A model generated the notes under the pieces. The model was not told where the DNA came from, made no database searches, and saw nothing but the letters and a program-made list of their open reading frames with translations. From assembly GCF_001524445.2 (NCBI RefSeq), contig NZ_CP013417.1:434001-498000 (forward strand): a stretch of 64,000 bases of DNA, in the 5' to 3' direction. This document shows, one piece after another, positions 31,146 through 42,834 of the stretch. The position numbers and the translations under genes are program-made. Source of the stretch: Burkholderia savannae. Lineage in GTDB: Bacteria > Pseudomonadota > Gammaproteobacteria > Burkholderiales > Burkholderiaceae. The stretch's first letter is position 1. Each line of letters starts with the position of its first letter.

Positions 31146-31161
31146 ATGGAACCGGTTCTAT
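31146..31161. promoter_or_regulatory. Palindrome resembling a LacI-family (gluconate) operator
   Basis: ATGGAACCGGTTCTAT is a 16-base palindrome with one mismatched pair around a central CCGG, typical of LacI/GalR-type operators such as GntR sites. It is 128 bases before gntP, in an otherwise less GC-rich leader with a possible TAAAAT at 31182-31187. No LacI-type gene is in the window. Confidence 0.45.
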
Positions 31162-31288
31162 CGCGGCCCGTTAAACAAAAGTAAAATTCAGCGTCCCGAC
31201 GGGCGGTCAGCCGCCTCGTTTCGGAGACCTGCATAGTCGGGCGCGGCTCGCCGCGCCCGGCCCGATACATCCCAAGGAGGAGTGCTAC

Positions 31289-32650
31289 ATGGGGGCTGTC
31301 CAAGGCAGCATGCTGCTGATTTACACCGTGATCGCGATTGCGGTGCTGATCCTGATGATCGCGCGCTACAAGGTGTATCCGTTCCTCGTGCTCATCATCG
31401 TGTCGCTCGGTCTCGGCCTCGTGGTCGGCATGCCGATGGACAAGATCGTGAAATCGTTCGAGGCGGGCACGGGCGGCACGCTCGGCCACATCGCGATCGT
31501 CGTCGGTCTCGGCACGATGCTCGGCAAGATGATGGCCGAATCGGGCGGCGCCGAGCGGATCGCGACCACGCTGATCGACTGGTTCGGCGAGAAGAACATT
31601 CACTGGGCGATGATGTTCGTCGCGATCATCGTCGGCTTGCCGGTGTTCTTCGAAGTCGGCTTCGTGCTGCTGATCCCGATCGCGTTCAACGTCGCGAAGC
31701 GCACCGGCAAGTCGCTGCTCGTCGTCGGCCTGCCGATGGTCGCGGGCCTGTCGGTCGTGCACGGCCTGATTCCGCCGCACCCGGCGGCGCTCCTGGCCGT
31801 TCAGCAGTACGGCGCCGACATCGGCAAGACGATCGCCTACGGCCTCATCGTCGGCGTGCCGACCGCGATCGTCGCCGGCCCGCTGTTCGCGCTCACGATC
31901 TCGAAGTTCGTGAAGCTGCCGGAAAACAATCCGCTCGCCGCGCAATTCGTCGAGACGCACGCGGCGGGCCAGCAGCGCGAGCTGCCGGGTTTCGGCATCA
32001 CGCTGTTCACGATCCTGCTGCCTGTCGTGCTGATGCTCGTCGGCAGCTGGGCCGATCTCGTCTTCGCGCCGAAGTCGCTGCCGAACAATCTGCTGCGCTT
32101 CGCCGGCAACTCGGACGTCGCGCTCCTGATCGCCGTGCTCGTGAGCTTTTACACGTTCGGCAAGCTGCAGGGCTTCAAGCGTGACCAGATCCAGAAGTTC
32201 TGCGGCGAATGCCTCGCGCCGATCGCGGGCATCACGCTGATCGTCGGCGCGGGCGGCGGCTTTGGCGGTATCCTGCGCGACAGCGGCATCTCGCAGCAGA
32301 TCGTCGCGACCGCGACGCACGCAAGCCTCTCGCCGCTGTTGCTCGGCTGGTTCGTCGCGGCGCTGATCCGTCTCGCGACGGGCTCGGCCACCGTCGCGAT
32401 GACGACGGCCTGCGGCATCGTCGCGCCGATCGCGTCGGCGTCGGGCGTCGTGGTCAAGCCGGAGCTGCTCGTGCTCGCGACGGGGTCGGGATCGCTGATC
32501 TTCTCGCACGTGAACGACGGCGGCTTCTGGCTGATCAAGGAATATTTCGGGATGACCGTGGGCCAGACGTTCAAGACCTGGACGCTGCTCGAAACGATCA
32601 TCTCGCTGCTCGGTCTCACGTTCACGCTGTTGCTGAGCGCGGTTCTGTAA
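31289..32650 (+). CDS. gntP: GntP-family gluconate:proton symporter
   Basis: A 453-residue inner-membrane transporter with about 12-14 hydrophobic segments. GntP-family marks include GLPVFFEVGFVLLIPIAF, VVHGLIPPHPAALLAV, ATGSATVAMTTACGIVAP and LIFSHVNDGGFWLIKEYFG. It imports gluconate. gntK follows after 12 bases, so uptake and phosphorylation are coupled, and edd-eda just upstream take the product onward. The ATG follows AAGGAGGAG. Confidence 0.94.
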   Translation: MGAVQGSMLLIYTVIAIAVLILMIARYKVYPFLVLIIVSLGLGLVVGMPMDKIVKSFEAGTGGTLGHIAIVVGLGTMLGKMMAESGGAERIATTLIDWFGEKNIHWAMMFVAIIVGLPVFFEVGFVLLIPIAFNVAKRTGKSLLVVGLPMVAGLSVVHGLIPPHPAALLAVQQYGADIGKTIAYGLIVGVPTAIVAGPLFALTISKFVKLPENNPLAAQFVETHAAGQQRELPGFGITLFTILLPVVLMLVGSWADLVFAPKSLPNNLLRFAGNSDVALLIAVLVSFYTFGKLQGFKRDQIQKFCGECLAPIAGITLIVGAGGGFGGILRDSGISQQIVATATHASLSPLLLGWFVAALIRLATGSATVAMTTACGIVAPIASASGVVVKPELLVLATGSGSLIFSHVNDGGFWLIKEYFGMTVGQTFKTWTLLETIISLLGLTFTLLLSAVL

Positions 32651-32662
32651 CAAGGGGTAGTC

Positions 32663-33211
32663 ATGATTCTGATCGCAATGGGCGTGTCGGGCGCGGGCAA
32701 GTCGCGGATCGGCGAGATGCTCGCCGAACGCCTGTCGTGCAGCTATACCGACGGCGACGCGTTTCACAGCGCCGCCAACAAGGACAAGATGCACCGCGGG
32801 ATTCCGCTCACCGACGAGGACCGCTGGCCGTGGCTCCAGTCGATCCGCGACGCCATCGAGGCGAAGCAGCGCGCGGGCGAGACGGCCGTGTTCACGTGCT
32901 CGTCGCTCAAGCGCGCGTACCGCGATATCCTGCGCGGCAACGATCGCGACGTGCGCTTCGTCTATCTGAAGGGCTCGTTCGACATGCTGCGCGAGCGCCT
33001 GAAGACGCGCACCGGGCACTTCTTCGATCCGTCGCTGCTGCGAAGCCAGCTCGAGACGCTCGAGGAGCCGGGCCCGGACGAAGCGATCGAAGTCAGCATC
33101 GAATTGACGCCCGACGAAATCGTCGATCGCGTGATGAGCCAACTCGGCGGCGCGCGGCAGCAACAGCAGCAACAGCAGCAACAGCAGCAACAGCAGCAAC
33201 AGCAGCAATGA
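32663..33211 (+). CDS. gntK: Gluconokinase with C-terminal polyglutamine tail
   Basis: Phosphorylates gluconate to 6-phosphogluconate, the edd substrate. The protein is 182 residues. It has the P-loop MGVSGAGKSRIGEMLA, the DGDAFHSAANKDKM substrate segment and RDIL...RFVYLKGSFDMLRERL as in GntK/IdnK kinases. The catalytic fold ends near residue 165. After that the protein ends in 17 consecutive glutamines coded by a 9-base repeat, which no typical gluconokinase needs. The repeat unit is a multiple of three, so copy changes would alter only tail length. Confidence 0.94.
   Translation: MILIAMGVSGAGKSRIGEMLAERLSCSYTDGDAFHSAANKDKMHRGIPLTDEDRWPWLQSIRDAIEAKQRAGETAVFTCSSLKRAYRDILRGNDRDVRFVYLKGSFDMLRERLKTRTGHFFDPSLLRSQLETLEEPGPDEAIEVSIELTPDEIVDRVMSQLGGARQQQQQQQQQQQQQQQQQ
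33158..33208 (+). repeat. In-frame 9-base tandem repeat (CAG/CAA glutamine codons)
   Basis: Fifty-one bases of CAG and CAA codons arranged as about 5.7 copies of CAGCAACAG, ending at the gntK stop. This is a typical variable-number tandem repeat structure. Confidence 0.95.
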
Positions 33212-33270
33212 CCGCGCGCGGCCGCGTCGCGGCCGCCGTCGTGCGTCGCCGAGGCTCGGCGGCGAAAAGA

Positions 33271-33295
33271 AAAGGCGCCCCGCGGGGCGCCTTTT
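33271..33295. terminator. Bidirectional terminator between gntK and purB
   Basis: AAAGGCGCCC pairs perfectly with GGGCGCCTTT around a four-base loop, with A- and T-rich flanks, between convergent genes. Confidence 0.88.
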
Positions 33296-33316
33296 GCATT
33301 GCGTCGACGACGCGCG

Positions 33317-36221
<2,905 letters not shown>

Positions 36222-36610
36222 CGGTAAAGCCTCGCGTATGCCGGACGACGGCGGATGGTGGAAAAGGGGCGACGGGCCGCTGCGCGGTGCGCGGGACAGG
36301 CCGACGCGCAGTTCCGCAAGCTTCATGCCAATGAAGTGCATGTTTTGTTCCAAACGGCGCGAACGAACGCCGCACAAGGCCGGCGGGAAAAACGGCGTTG
36401 CCGGCGCTCGGGTGCCGACGCGCGACGGCGCGACGCCCGCGCGCACCGGCGGCAGGCGCGCGCCGCGGCGCGCGGCACCGCGCCTGTGCGTGCGCGCGGC
36501 GTTGGTGCGGCGCGGAAAGTGTGAAGAATCAAGCACGTGGAGACGCGCCCGGGCAGGCGCCGGGCTGCTTGCCGCAGCGAAAGCCGACGCGGACATGCAT
36601 CCGCGAGCGC

Positions 36611-36656
36611 CGTCGGCCGGTGCGCCGGCGCGGCCGACGCCTCCGGCCGCTAAAAT
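36611..36656 (+). promoter_or_regulatory. Candidate promoter/dyad before the HypT-like gene
   Basis: In the 479-base gap 36222-36700 I see no gene. An inverted repeat CGTCGGCC / GGCCGACG (36611-36618 and 36632-36639) precedes TAAAAT (36651-36656), which may be the -10 of the LysR gene. The role is unproven. Confidence 0.35.
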
Positions 36657-36700
36657 GCGTGCTTCTTCCCTCGCATTCGCTTTGCGCAGCAAAGGCACGC

Positions 36701-37651
36701 ATGGAACTCAAATGGCTCGAAGACTTCGTGTCGCTCGCGGAAACGCGCAACTTCAGCCGCTCGGCCGAGCTGCGGCACGTGTCGCAACCCGCGTTTTCGC
36801 GCCGAATCCAGGCGCTCGAGGCGTGGCTCGCCACCGAACTGATCGATCGTTCGGTCTATCCGACCCGCCTCACGCAGGCGGGCCAGGTGTTCTATGAACA
36901 GGCGCTCGCGATGCTGTCGCAGGCGCACGAGGCGCGTACGCTGCTGCGCGGCCACGTCGGCGCGCCCGTGCCGACGATCGAGTTCGCGGTGCCGCACACG
37001 CTGTCGCTCACGTACTTTCCGCGCTGGCTGCAGCGCATCGAGGCGAAGATGGGGCCGGTCCACACACGGCTGCGCGCGCTGAACGTGCACGACGCGGTGC
37101 TGTCGCTCGTCGAGGGCGGCTGCGATCTCGTGATGGGCTACCACCACCCGAGCCACCCCGTCGCGCTCGATCCGGCCCGCTACGACATGCTGACGCTCGG
37201 CGTCGAGCCGATCAGCCCGTTCTCGGCGCCCGGCCGCGGCGGGCGCGCGCGCTACGCGCTGCCCGGCACGGCCGATGCGCCCGTGCCGTACCTGTCGTAC
37301 ACGCCGAACGCGTACCTCGGCCGGATGACCGAGGTGATCATCGCGAACGCGCGCTCGCCGCTCTTTCTCGACAAGGTCTACGAGACCGACATGGCCGAGG
37401 CCCTCAAGGCGATGGCGCTCGCCGGGCACGGCGTCGCGTTCCTGCCGCACAGCGCGGTCGAGGACGCGGTCGCGAGCGGCCGCCTCGTGAAGCTCGGCCG
37501 CGCGGCGAAGGGCGGCGCGGAGCCGTTCACGCTGACGATGGAGATCCGCCTTTATCGGGACAAGCTCGCGGTGCAGGGCGACGAGCCGCGGCAGAAACTC
37601 GTGCGCGCGCTCTGGGACGTGGTGCGCGAGGAGCTCGGCGCGGCGGCCTGA
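36701..37651 (+). CDS. LysR-family regulator, HypT (YjiE)-like
   Basis: A 316-residue LysR-type regulator. The N-terminal HTH (MELKWLEDFVSLAETRNFSRSAE and SQPAFSRRIQALEAWL, shown in part) and the effector-domain segments LSYTPNAYLGRM and AMALAGHGVAFLPHSAVED resemble E. coli HypT/YjiE, a hypochlorite-responsive regulator, more than other LysR proteins I know. The ATG at 36701 is where the HTH begins. It diverges from the NarK-like transporter gene, 479 bases away. The target is unknown. Confidence 0.8.
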   Translation: MELKWLEDFVSLAETRNFSRSAELRHVSQPAFSRRIQALEAWLATELIDRSVYPTRLTQAGQVFYEQALAMLSQAHEARTLLRGHVGAPVPTIEFAVPHTLSLTYFPRWLQRIEAKMGPVHTRLRALNVHDAVLSLVEGGCDLVMGYHHPSHPVALDPARYDMLTLGVEPISPFSAPGRGGRARYALPGTADAPVPYLSYTPNAYLGRMTEVIIANARSPLFLDKVYETDMAEALKAMALAGHGVAFLPHSAVEDAVASGRLVKLGRAAKGGAEPFTLTMEIRLYRDKLAVQGDEPRQKLVRALWDVVREELGAAA

Positions 37652-37800
37652 CGCGGCGGCCGGGCGCGGCATCTCCGGCGCGACGCGGCAATCGCACGCC
37701 GTTGCCGCACCGCCCGCGCGGCGGGAGCGCCGCGCCCGCCCATGCGAGCGCGCGCCGGCCGCGCACGAAAGCTGCCGCGGCGAATCGCATCGGGATTGCA

Positions 37801-37814
37801 GCCGTTCGAACGGC
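37801..37814. promoter_or_regulatory. Perfect 14-base palindrome upstream of gdhA
   Basis: GCCGTTCGAACGGC is a perfect palindrome 127 bases before gdhA. The stretch after it (37830-37925) is the less GC-rich leader that should hold the gdhA promoter (for example CATAAT near 37859). A regulator cannot be named. Confidence 0.35.
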
Positions 37815-37940
37815 GAACGCGCGGTTTTTCGCGCAAAAGCCCGATCATGCACGAAACGCATAATCGAATAAGCAAACGGCATTGGATTTCGAAATTCGGT
37901 TTTTCGACAATGTGCGCATTCTTCGACCGTTGGAGATTCC

Positions 37941-39245
37941 ATGTCTTCGCAACCGCAGTCCCCGTCCGTCACGCAGTCCATTCCGTCGTACCTGCACGCG
38001 GACGATCTCGGCCCCTGGGGCAACTATCTGCAGCAAGTCGACCGCGTCGCGCCGTACCTCGGCTCGCTGTCGCGCTGGATCGAGACGCTGAAGCGCCCGA
38101 AGCGCATCCTGATCGTCGACGTGCCGATCGAGCTCGACAACGGCACCGTCGCGCACTTCGAGGGCTATCGCGTGCAGCACAACGTGTCGCGCGGCCCGGG
38201 CAAGGGCGGCGTGCGTTACCACCAGGACGTGACGCTGTCGGAAGTGATGGCGCTGTCCGCGTGGATGTCGGTGAAGAACGCGGCCGTGAACGTGCCGTAC
38301 GGCGGCGCGAAGGGCGGCATCCGCGTGGACCCGCGCAAGCTCTCGCGCGGCGAGCTCGAGCGCGTGACGCGCCGCTACACCAGCGAAATCGGCATCATCA
38401 TCGGCCCGAATACCGACATTCCCGCTCCGGACGTCAACACGAACGAGCAGATCATGGCGTGGATGATGGACACGTACTCGATGAACCAGGGCCAGACGGC
38501 GACGGGCGTCGTGACCGGCAAGCCGATCTCGCTCGGCGGCTCGCTCGGCCGCAAGGAAGCGACGGGCCGCGGCGTGTTCGTCGTCGGCTGCGAGGCCGCG
38601 AAGAAGCGGGGGCTCGAGATCAAGGGCGCGCGCATCGCGGTTCAGGGCTTCGGCAACGTCGGCGGGATCGCCGCGAAGCTGTTCCAGGAAGCGGGCGCGA
38701 AGGTGATCGTGGTGCAGGATCACACGGGCACGATCTACCAGCCGGCGGGCGTCGACACCGTCAAGCTGCTCGATCACGTCGGCCGCACGGGCGGCGTCGC
38801 CGGCTTCGAAGGCGCCGAGCCGATGCCGAACGACGAGTTCTGGACCGTCGAAACCGAGATCCTGATCCCGGCCGCGCTGGAAAACCAGATCACCGAGAAG
38901 AATGCGTCGAAGATCCGCACGAAGATCGTCGTCGAAGGCGCGAACGGCCCGACGACGACGGCCGCGGACGACATCCTGAGCGCGAACGGCGTGCTCGTGA
39001 TCCCCGACGTGATCGCGAACGCGGGCGGCGTGACCGTGTCGTACTTCGAGTGGGTGCAGGACTTCTCGAGCTTCTTCTGGACGGAAGACGAGATCAACCA
39101 CCGCCTGGAGCGCGTGATGCGCGAAGCGTTCGCCGGCGTGTGGGGGGTCGCGGAAGAGCACAAGGTGTCGGTGCGCACGGCGGCGTTCATCGTCGCGTGC
39201 AAGCGTATCCTGATGGCGCGCGAAATGCGCGGCCTGTACCCCTGA
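37941..39245 (+). CDS. gdhA: Glutamate dehydrogenase
   Basis: Interconverts glutamate and 2-oxoglutarate plus ammonia. The protein is 434 residues. The catalytic region [39 protein letters not shown] and [13 protein letters not shown] is intact, as is the Rossmann motif [15 protein letters not shown]. The aspartate after that strand (VVQDHTG) would favour NAD over NADP in this family. The gltIJKL glutamate/aspartate importer follows on the same strand, so uptake and breakdown of glutamate are neighbours. Confidence 0.94.
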   Translation: MSSQPQSPSVTQSIPSYLHADDLGPWGNYLQQVDRVAPYLGSLSRWIETLKRPKRILIVDVPIELDNGTVAHFEGYRVQHNVSRGPGKGGVRYHQDVTLSEVMALSAWMSVKNAAVNVPYGGAKGGIRVDPRKLSRGELERVTRRYTSEIGIIIGPNTDIPAPDVNTNEQIMAWMMDTYSMNQGQTATGVVTGKPISLGGSLGRKEATGRGVFVVGCEAAKKRGLEIKGARIAVQGFGNVGGIAAKLFQEAGAKVIVVQDHTGTIYQPAGVDTVKLLDHVGRTGGVAGFEGAEPMPNDEFWTVETEILIPAALENQITEKNASKIRTKIVVEGANGPTTTAADDILSANGVLVIPDVIANAGGVTVSYFEWVQDFSSFFWTEDEINHRLERVMREAFAGVWGVAEEHKVSVRTAAFIVACKRILMAREMRGLYP

Positions 39246-39302
39246 TCGACGGGTTTCGATCGATCTGCGGCGAAGTTCGATGAACTGCGCCGTGATGCAT
39301 TC

Positions 39303-39332
39303 GCGGGCGGCACCGGTTTCGGTGCCGCCCGC
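39303..39332 (+). terminator. Strong hairpin after gdhA
   Basis: A 13-base perfect stem (39303-39315 with 39320-39332) with a GTTT loop, 58 bases past the gdhA stop. No T tract follows, so termination efficiency is uncertain. Confidence 0.6.
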
Positions 39333-39463
39333 GCGCGCATGCGCACGCCGGACGCGCTCCGGAACGCGCACGCCGCCCGGTCAAAAGTGTGGTTAACAAC
39401 CATTACTTTCATAAAAATTACTTTGATAAACTGGCGCGGGTTTTCGCCAAGGAGATGACAACG

Positions 39464-40357
39464 ATGAAATTCCCGAAAGCAATGCTGATGGTTGCGGCGC
39501 TGAGCACTTTTGCCGGCGGCGCCATCGCCCAGGAAACGGGCACGCTGAAAAAAATCAAGGATACGGGCGTGATTGCGCTGGGGCACCGCGAATCGTCGAT
39601 TCCGTTCTCGTACTACGACCAGAATCAACAAGTGGTGGGGTATTCGCGGGACTTCCAGATGAAGGTGGTCGACGCGGTCAAGAAGAAGCTGAATCTGCCG
39701 AACCTGCAGGTGAAGAACATTCCGGTGACGTCGCAGAACCGCATCCCGCTCGTGCAGAACGGCACGGTGGACATCGAGTGCGGCTCGACCACGAACAATC
39801 TCGATCGCCAGAAACAGGCGGCGTTCTCGGACACGATCTTCGTGATCGGCACGCGCCTCATGACGAAGAAGGATTCGGGCGTGAAGGACTTCGCCGACCT
39901 GAAGGGCAAGACCGTCGTGACGACGGCGGGCACGACGTCCGAGCGTCTGCTGCGCGAGATGAACAACAAGAGCCAGATGGGGATGAGCATCATCAGCGCG
40001 AAGGATCACGGCGAGTCGTTCCAGACGCTCGAGACGGGCCGCGCGGTCGCGTTCATGATGGACGACGCGCTGCTCGCGGGCGAGCGCGCGAAGGCGAAGC
40101 AGCCGGGCGAGTGGGTGATCGTCGGCAAGCCGCAGTCGCAGGAAGCGTACGGCTGCATGATGCGCAAGGACGATCCGGCGTTCAAGAAGGTGGTCGACGA
40201 CGCGATCGCGCAGGTCGAGAAGTCGGGCGAGGCCGCGAAGATCTACTCGAAGTGGTTCGAGAATCCGATTCCGCCGAAGGGCTTGAATCTGAACTTCCCG
40301 ATCTCCGACGAGATGAAGAAGCTCTACGCGAATCCGAACGACAAGGCGCTCGACTGA
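39464..40357 (+). CDS. gltI: Glutamate/aspartate ABC transporter, periplasmic binding protein
   Basis: A 297-residue solute-binding protein. Signal peptide MKFPKAMLMVAALSTFAGGAIA precedes QETGTLKKIKDTGVIALGHRE. The SBP_bac_3 fold continues with IPLVQNGTVDIECGSTTNN, AGTTSERLL and FMMDDALLAG, close to GltI/DEBP. The ATG at 39464 is chosen because AAGGAG lies nine bases before it. ATG 39455 would leave no spacing. An inverted repeat TGGTT-AAC-AACCA (39390-39402) lies in the AT-rich leader. A terminator hairpin separates it from gltJ. Confidence 0.95.
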   Translation: MKFPKAMLMVAALSTFAGGAIAQETGTLKKIKDTGVIALGHRESSIPFSYYDQNQQVVGYSRDFQMKVVDAVKKKLNLPNLQVKNIPVTSQNRIPLVQNGTVDIECGSTTNNLDRQKQAAFSDTIFVIGTRLMTKKDSGVKDFADLKGKTVVTTAGTTSERLLREMNNKSQMGMSIISAKDHGESFQTLETGRAVAFMMDDALLAGERAKAKQPGEWVIVGKPQSQEAYGCMMRKDDPAFKKVVDDAIAQVEKSGEAAKIYSKWFENPIPPKGLNLNFPISDEMKKLYANPNDKALD

Positions 40358-40389
40358 GCGGGCGGGCGTTCGAGCTAACAAGCGCTGAC

Positions 40390-40425
40390 GAAACGGAAGA
40401 GGCACGGCTTCTTCCGTTTCTTTTT
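40390..40425 (+). terminator. Intra-operon terminator/attenuator between gltI and gltJ
   Basis: GAAACGGAAGA (40390-40400) pairs perfectly with TCTTCCGTTTC (40410-40420), followed by TTTTT. It lies in the 82-base gap between the binding-protein gene and the first permease gene and probably lowers readthrough. Confidence 0.85.
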
Positions 40426-40439
40426 GTTGGAGTCTGGCT

Positions 40440-41180
40440 ATGTCCTACCACTGGAACTGGGGCATCTTCCTGAGCCCCGTTTCGACGGGAGAACCGACGA
40501 CCTATCTCGGCTGGCTGATGTCGGGATTCTGGGTGACGGTCAAGGTGTCGCTCGTCGCGTGGGTGATCGCGCTCGTCGTCGGGTCGCTGTTCGGCGTGCT
40601 TCGCACCGCGCCGAACAAGTGGCTGTCGGCGATCGGCACGGTCTACGTATCGATCTTCCGCAACATTCCGCTCATCGTGCAGTTCTTCGTCTGGTACCTC
40701 GTCGTGCCCGAATTGCTGCCCGCGTCGATCGGCACCTGGATCAAGCAGCTGCCGCCCGGCACGCAATTCTTCACCGCGTCGATCGTCTGCCTCGGCCTCT
40801 TCACGGGCGCGCGCGTCTGCGAGCAGGTGCGCTCCGGCATCAACGCGCTGCCGAAGGGCCAGCGCGCGGCCGGCCTCGCGATGGGCTTCACGCAATGGCA
40901 GACGTACCGCTACGTGCTCCTGCCCGTCGCGTACCGAATCATCGTGCCGCCGCTCACGTCCGAATTCCTGAACATCTTCAAGAACTCGGCCGTCGCGTCG
41001 ACGATCGGCCTGCTCGATCTGTCCGCGCAGGCGCGCCAGCTCGTCGATTACACGGCGCAGACCTACGAATCGTTCATCGCGGTGACGCTCGCCTACGTGA
41101 TCATCAACCTGATCGTGATGGCGTTCATGCGCTGGGTCGAGAGCAAGTCCCGGCTGCCCGGCTACATCGGAGGCAAGTGA
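40440..41180 (+). CDS. gltJ: Glutamate/aspartate ABC transporter permease
   Basis: A 246-residue inner-membrane permease of the polar amino acid (HisM/GlnP) type. It has five or so membrane helices, [21 protein letters not shown], and the EAA-loop [24 protein letters not shown] that docks on the ATPase. Its TGA overlaps the gltK ATG by one base, so translation is coupled. Confidence 0.94.
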   Translation: MSYHWNWGIFLSPVSTGEPTTYLGWLMSGFWVTVKVSLVAWVIALVVGSLFGVLRTAPNKWLSAIGTVYVSIFRNIPLIVQFFVWYLVVPELLPASIGTWIKQLPPGTQFFTASIVCLGLFTGARVCEQVRSGINALPKGQRAAGLAMGFTQWQTYRYVLLPVAYRIIVPPLTSEFLNIFKNSAVASTIGLLDLSAQARQLVDYTAQTYESFIAVTLAYVIINLIVMAFMRWVESKSRLPGYIGGK

Positions 41181-41857
41181 TGCATCAGTTCGACTGGAGT
41201 AGTATTCCCGGCGCGCTGCCGGCGCTCTGGACGGGCGCGATCGTCACGTTCGAGATCACGCTGCTCGCGATCGTGGTCGGGATCGTCTGGGGCACGCTGC
41301 TCGCGCTGATGCGCCTGTCCGGCGTGAAGCCGCTCGCGTGGTTCGCGCAGGGCTACGTCACCGTGTTCCGCTCGATTCCGCTCGTGATGGTGCTGCTGTG
41401 GTTCTTCCTGATCGTGCCGCAGGTGCTGCAGGGCGTGCTCGGCCTGTCGCCGACGATCGACATCCGGCTCGCGTCGGCGATGGTCGCGTTCTCGCTGTTC
41501 GAAGCCGCGTATTATTCGGAGATCATCCGGGCGGGCATCCAGGCGGTGCCGCGCGGGCAGGTGAACGCCGCGTTCGCGCTCGGCATGAACTACGCGCACG
41601 CGATGCGCCTCGTGATCTTGCCGCAGGCGTTTCGCGCGATGGTGCCGCTTCTGCTCACGCAGGCGATCGTGCTGTTCCAGGACACGTCGCTCGTCTACGT
41701 GATCAGCCTTGCCGATTTCTTCCGCACGGCCGCGAACATCGGCGATCGCGACGGCACGAGCGTCGAGATGATCCTGTTCGCGGGCGCGTGCTATTTCGTC
41801 GTGTGCTCGGTTGCATCCGCGTTGGTCAAAGGTCTCCAGAAAAAGGTCACAAGATGA
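41180..41857 (+). CDS. gltK: Glutamate/aspartate ABC transporter permease
   Basis: The second permease, 225 residues, with [21 protein letters not shown] and the EAA-type loop [24 protein letters not shown]. It forms a heterodimer with GltJ. The ATG at 41180 shares its A with the gltJ stop, and its own stop overlaps the gltL ATG (ATGA). Confidence 0.94.
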   Translation: MHQFDWSSIPGALPALWTGAIVTFEITLLAIVVGIVWGTLLALMRLSGVKPLAWFAQGYVTVFRSIPLVMVLLWFFLIVPQVLQGVLGLSPTIDIRLASAMVAFSLFEAAYYSEIIRAGIQAVPRGQVNAAFALGMNYAHAMRLVILPQAFRAMVPLLLTQAIVLFQDTSLVYVISLADFFRTAANIGDRDGTSVEMILFAGACYFVVCSVASALVKGLQKKVTR

Positions 41858-42579
41858 TTTCCATTAAGAACGTGTCGAAGTGGTACGGCCAGTTTCAGGT
41901 GCTGACGGATTGCACGACGGAAGTGAAGAAAGGCGAGGTGGTGGTCGTGTGCGGGCCGTCGGGCTCAGGCAAGTCGACGCTCATCAAGACCGTGAACGGT
42001 CTCGAGCCGTTCCAGCAGGGCGAGATCCTGGTCAACGGCCAGTCGGTCGGCGACAAGAAGACCAACTTGTCGAAGCTGCGCTCGAAGGTCGGGATGGTGT
42101 TTCAGCACTTCGAGCTGTTTCCGCACCTGTCGATCACCGAGAACCTGACGCTCGCGCAGATCAAGGTGCTCGGCCGCGGCAAGGACGAAGCGGCCGAGAA
42201 GGGGCTCAAGCTGCTCGATCGCGTGGGCCTCAAGGCGCACGCGCACAAGTATCCGGGGCAACTGTCGGGCGGCCAGCAGCAGCGCGTCGCGATCGCGCGC
42301 GCGCTGTCGATGGACCCGATCGCGATGCTGTTCGACGAGCCGACCTCCGCGCTCGATCCCGAGATGATCAACGAGGTGCTCGACGTGATGGTCGAGCTCG
42401 CGAAGGAAGGGATGACGATGATGGTCGTCACGCACGAGATGGGCTTCGCGAAGAAGGTCGCCCATCGCGTGATCTTCATGGACAAGGGCTTGATCGTCGA
42501 GGACGACCGCAAGGAGGATTTCTTCGCGAATCCGAAATCGGATCGCGCGAAGGATTTTCTCGCGAAGATCCTGCATTGA
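41854..42579 (+). CDS. gltL: Glutamate/aspartate ABC transporter ATPase
   Basis: A 241-residue ABC ATPase. It has Walker [11 protein letters not shown]-loop [11 protein letters not shown], signature [15 protein letters not shown], Walker [14 protein letters not shown] and the switch histidine in VVTHEMGFA. It is the last gene of gltIJKL and is followed by a terminator. Confidence 0.96.
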   Translation: MISIKNVSKWYGQFQVLTDCTTEVKKGEVVVVCGPSGSGKSTLIKTVNGLEPFQQGEILVNGQSVGDKKTNLSKLRSKVGMVFQHFELFPHLSITENLTLAQIKVLGRGKDEAAEKGLKLLDRVGLKAHAHKYPGQLSGGQQQRVAIARALSMDPIAMLFDEPTSALDPEMINEVLDVMVELAKEGMTMMVVTHEMGFAKKVAHRVIFMDKGLIVEDDRKEDFFANPKSDRAKDFLAKILH

Positions 42580-42628
42580 TCGCGAGGGCTGCGCCGCGCG
42601 AGCGCGCGGCGTCGCTTTCGATGTGCAG

Positions 42629-42662
42629 AAGGCCGTCCGGCGAACGTCGGTCGGCCTTTTTT
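42629..42662 (+). terminator. Intrinsic terminator after gltIJKL
   Basis: AAGGCCG pairs with CGGCCTT, with further weak pairing in the loop, followed by a run of six T residues, 50 bases after the gltL stop. Confidence 0.85.
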
Positions 42663-42834
42663 GTCGGCCGCTCGCGTCGGGCCGAAGGCCGGGATCGGTC
42701 TTGAGCGGAGTTCGGTGGAAGCGGTGCCGGCGTGCGTGTCGCCGGGCGGCGCCGCGCGCCGCGGTTCGGACGCTTCAGCGGCGCGACGCGCCTGCATCGA
42801 AGCATCCGGTCGAGCGGCGCGCAACCGGGAAAAA

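Noticed and set aside
30413..33208. A 931-codon open frame antisense to gntP-gntK, starting in a poly-leucine run
   Set aside because: The leucine run is the complement of the CAG/CAA repeat. The rest is an antisense shadow.
37652..37940. tRNA or attachment site near gdhA
   Set aside because: Only palindromes were found. There is no cloverleaf or integrase context.
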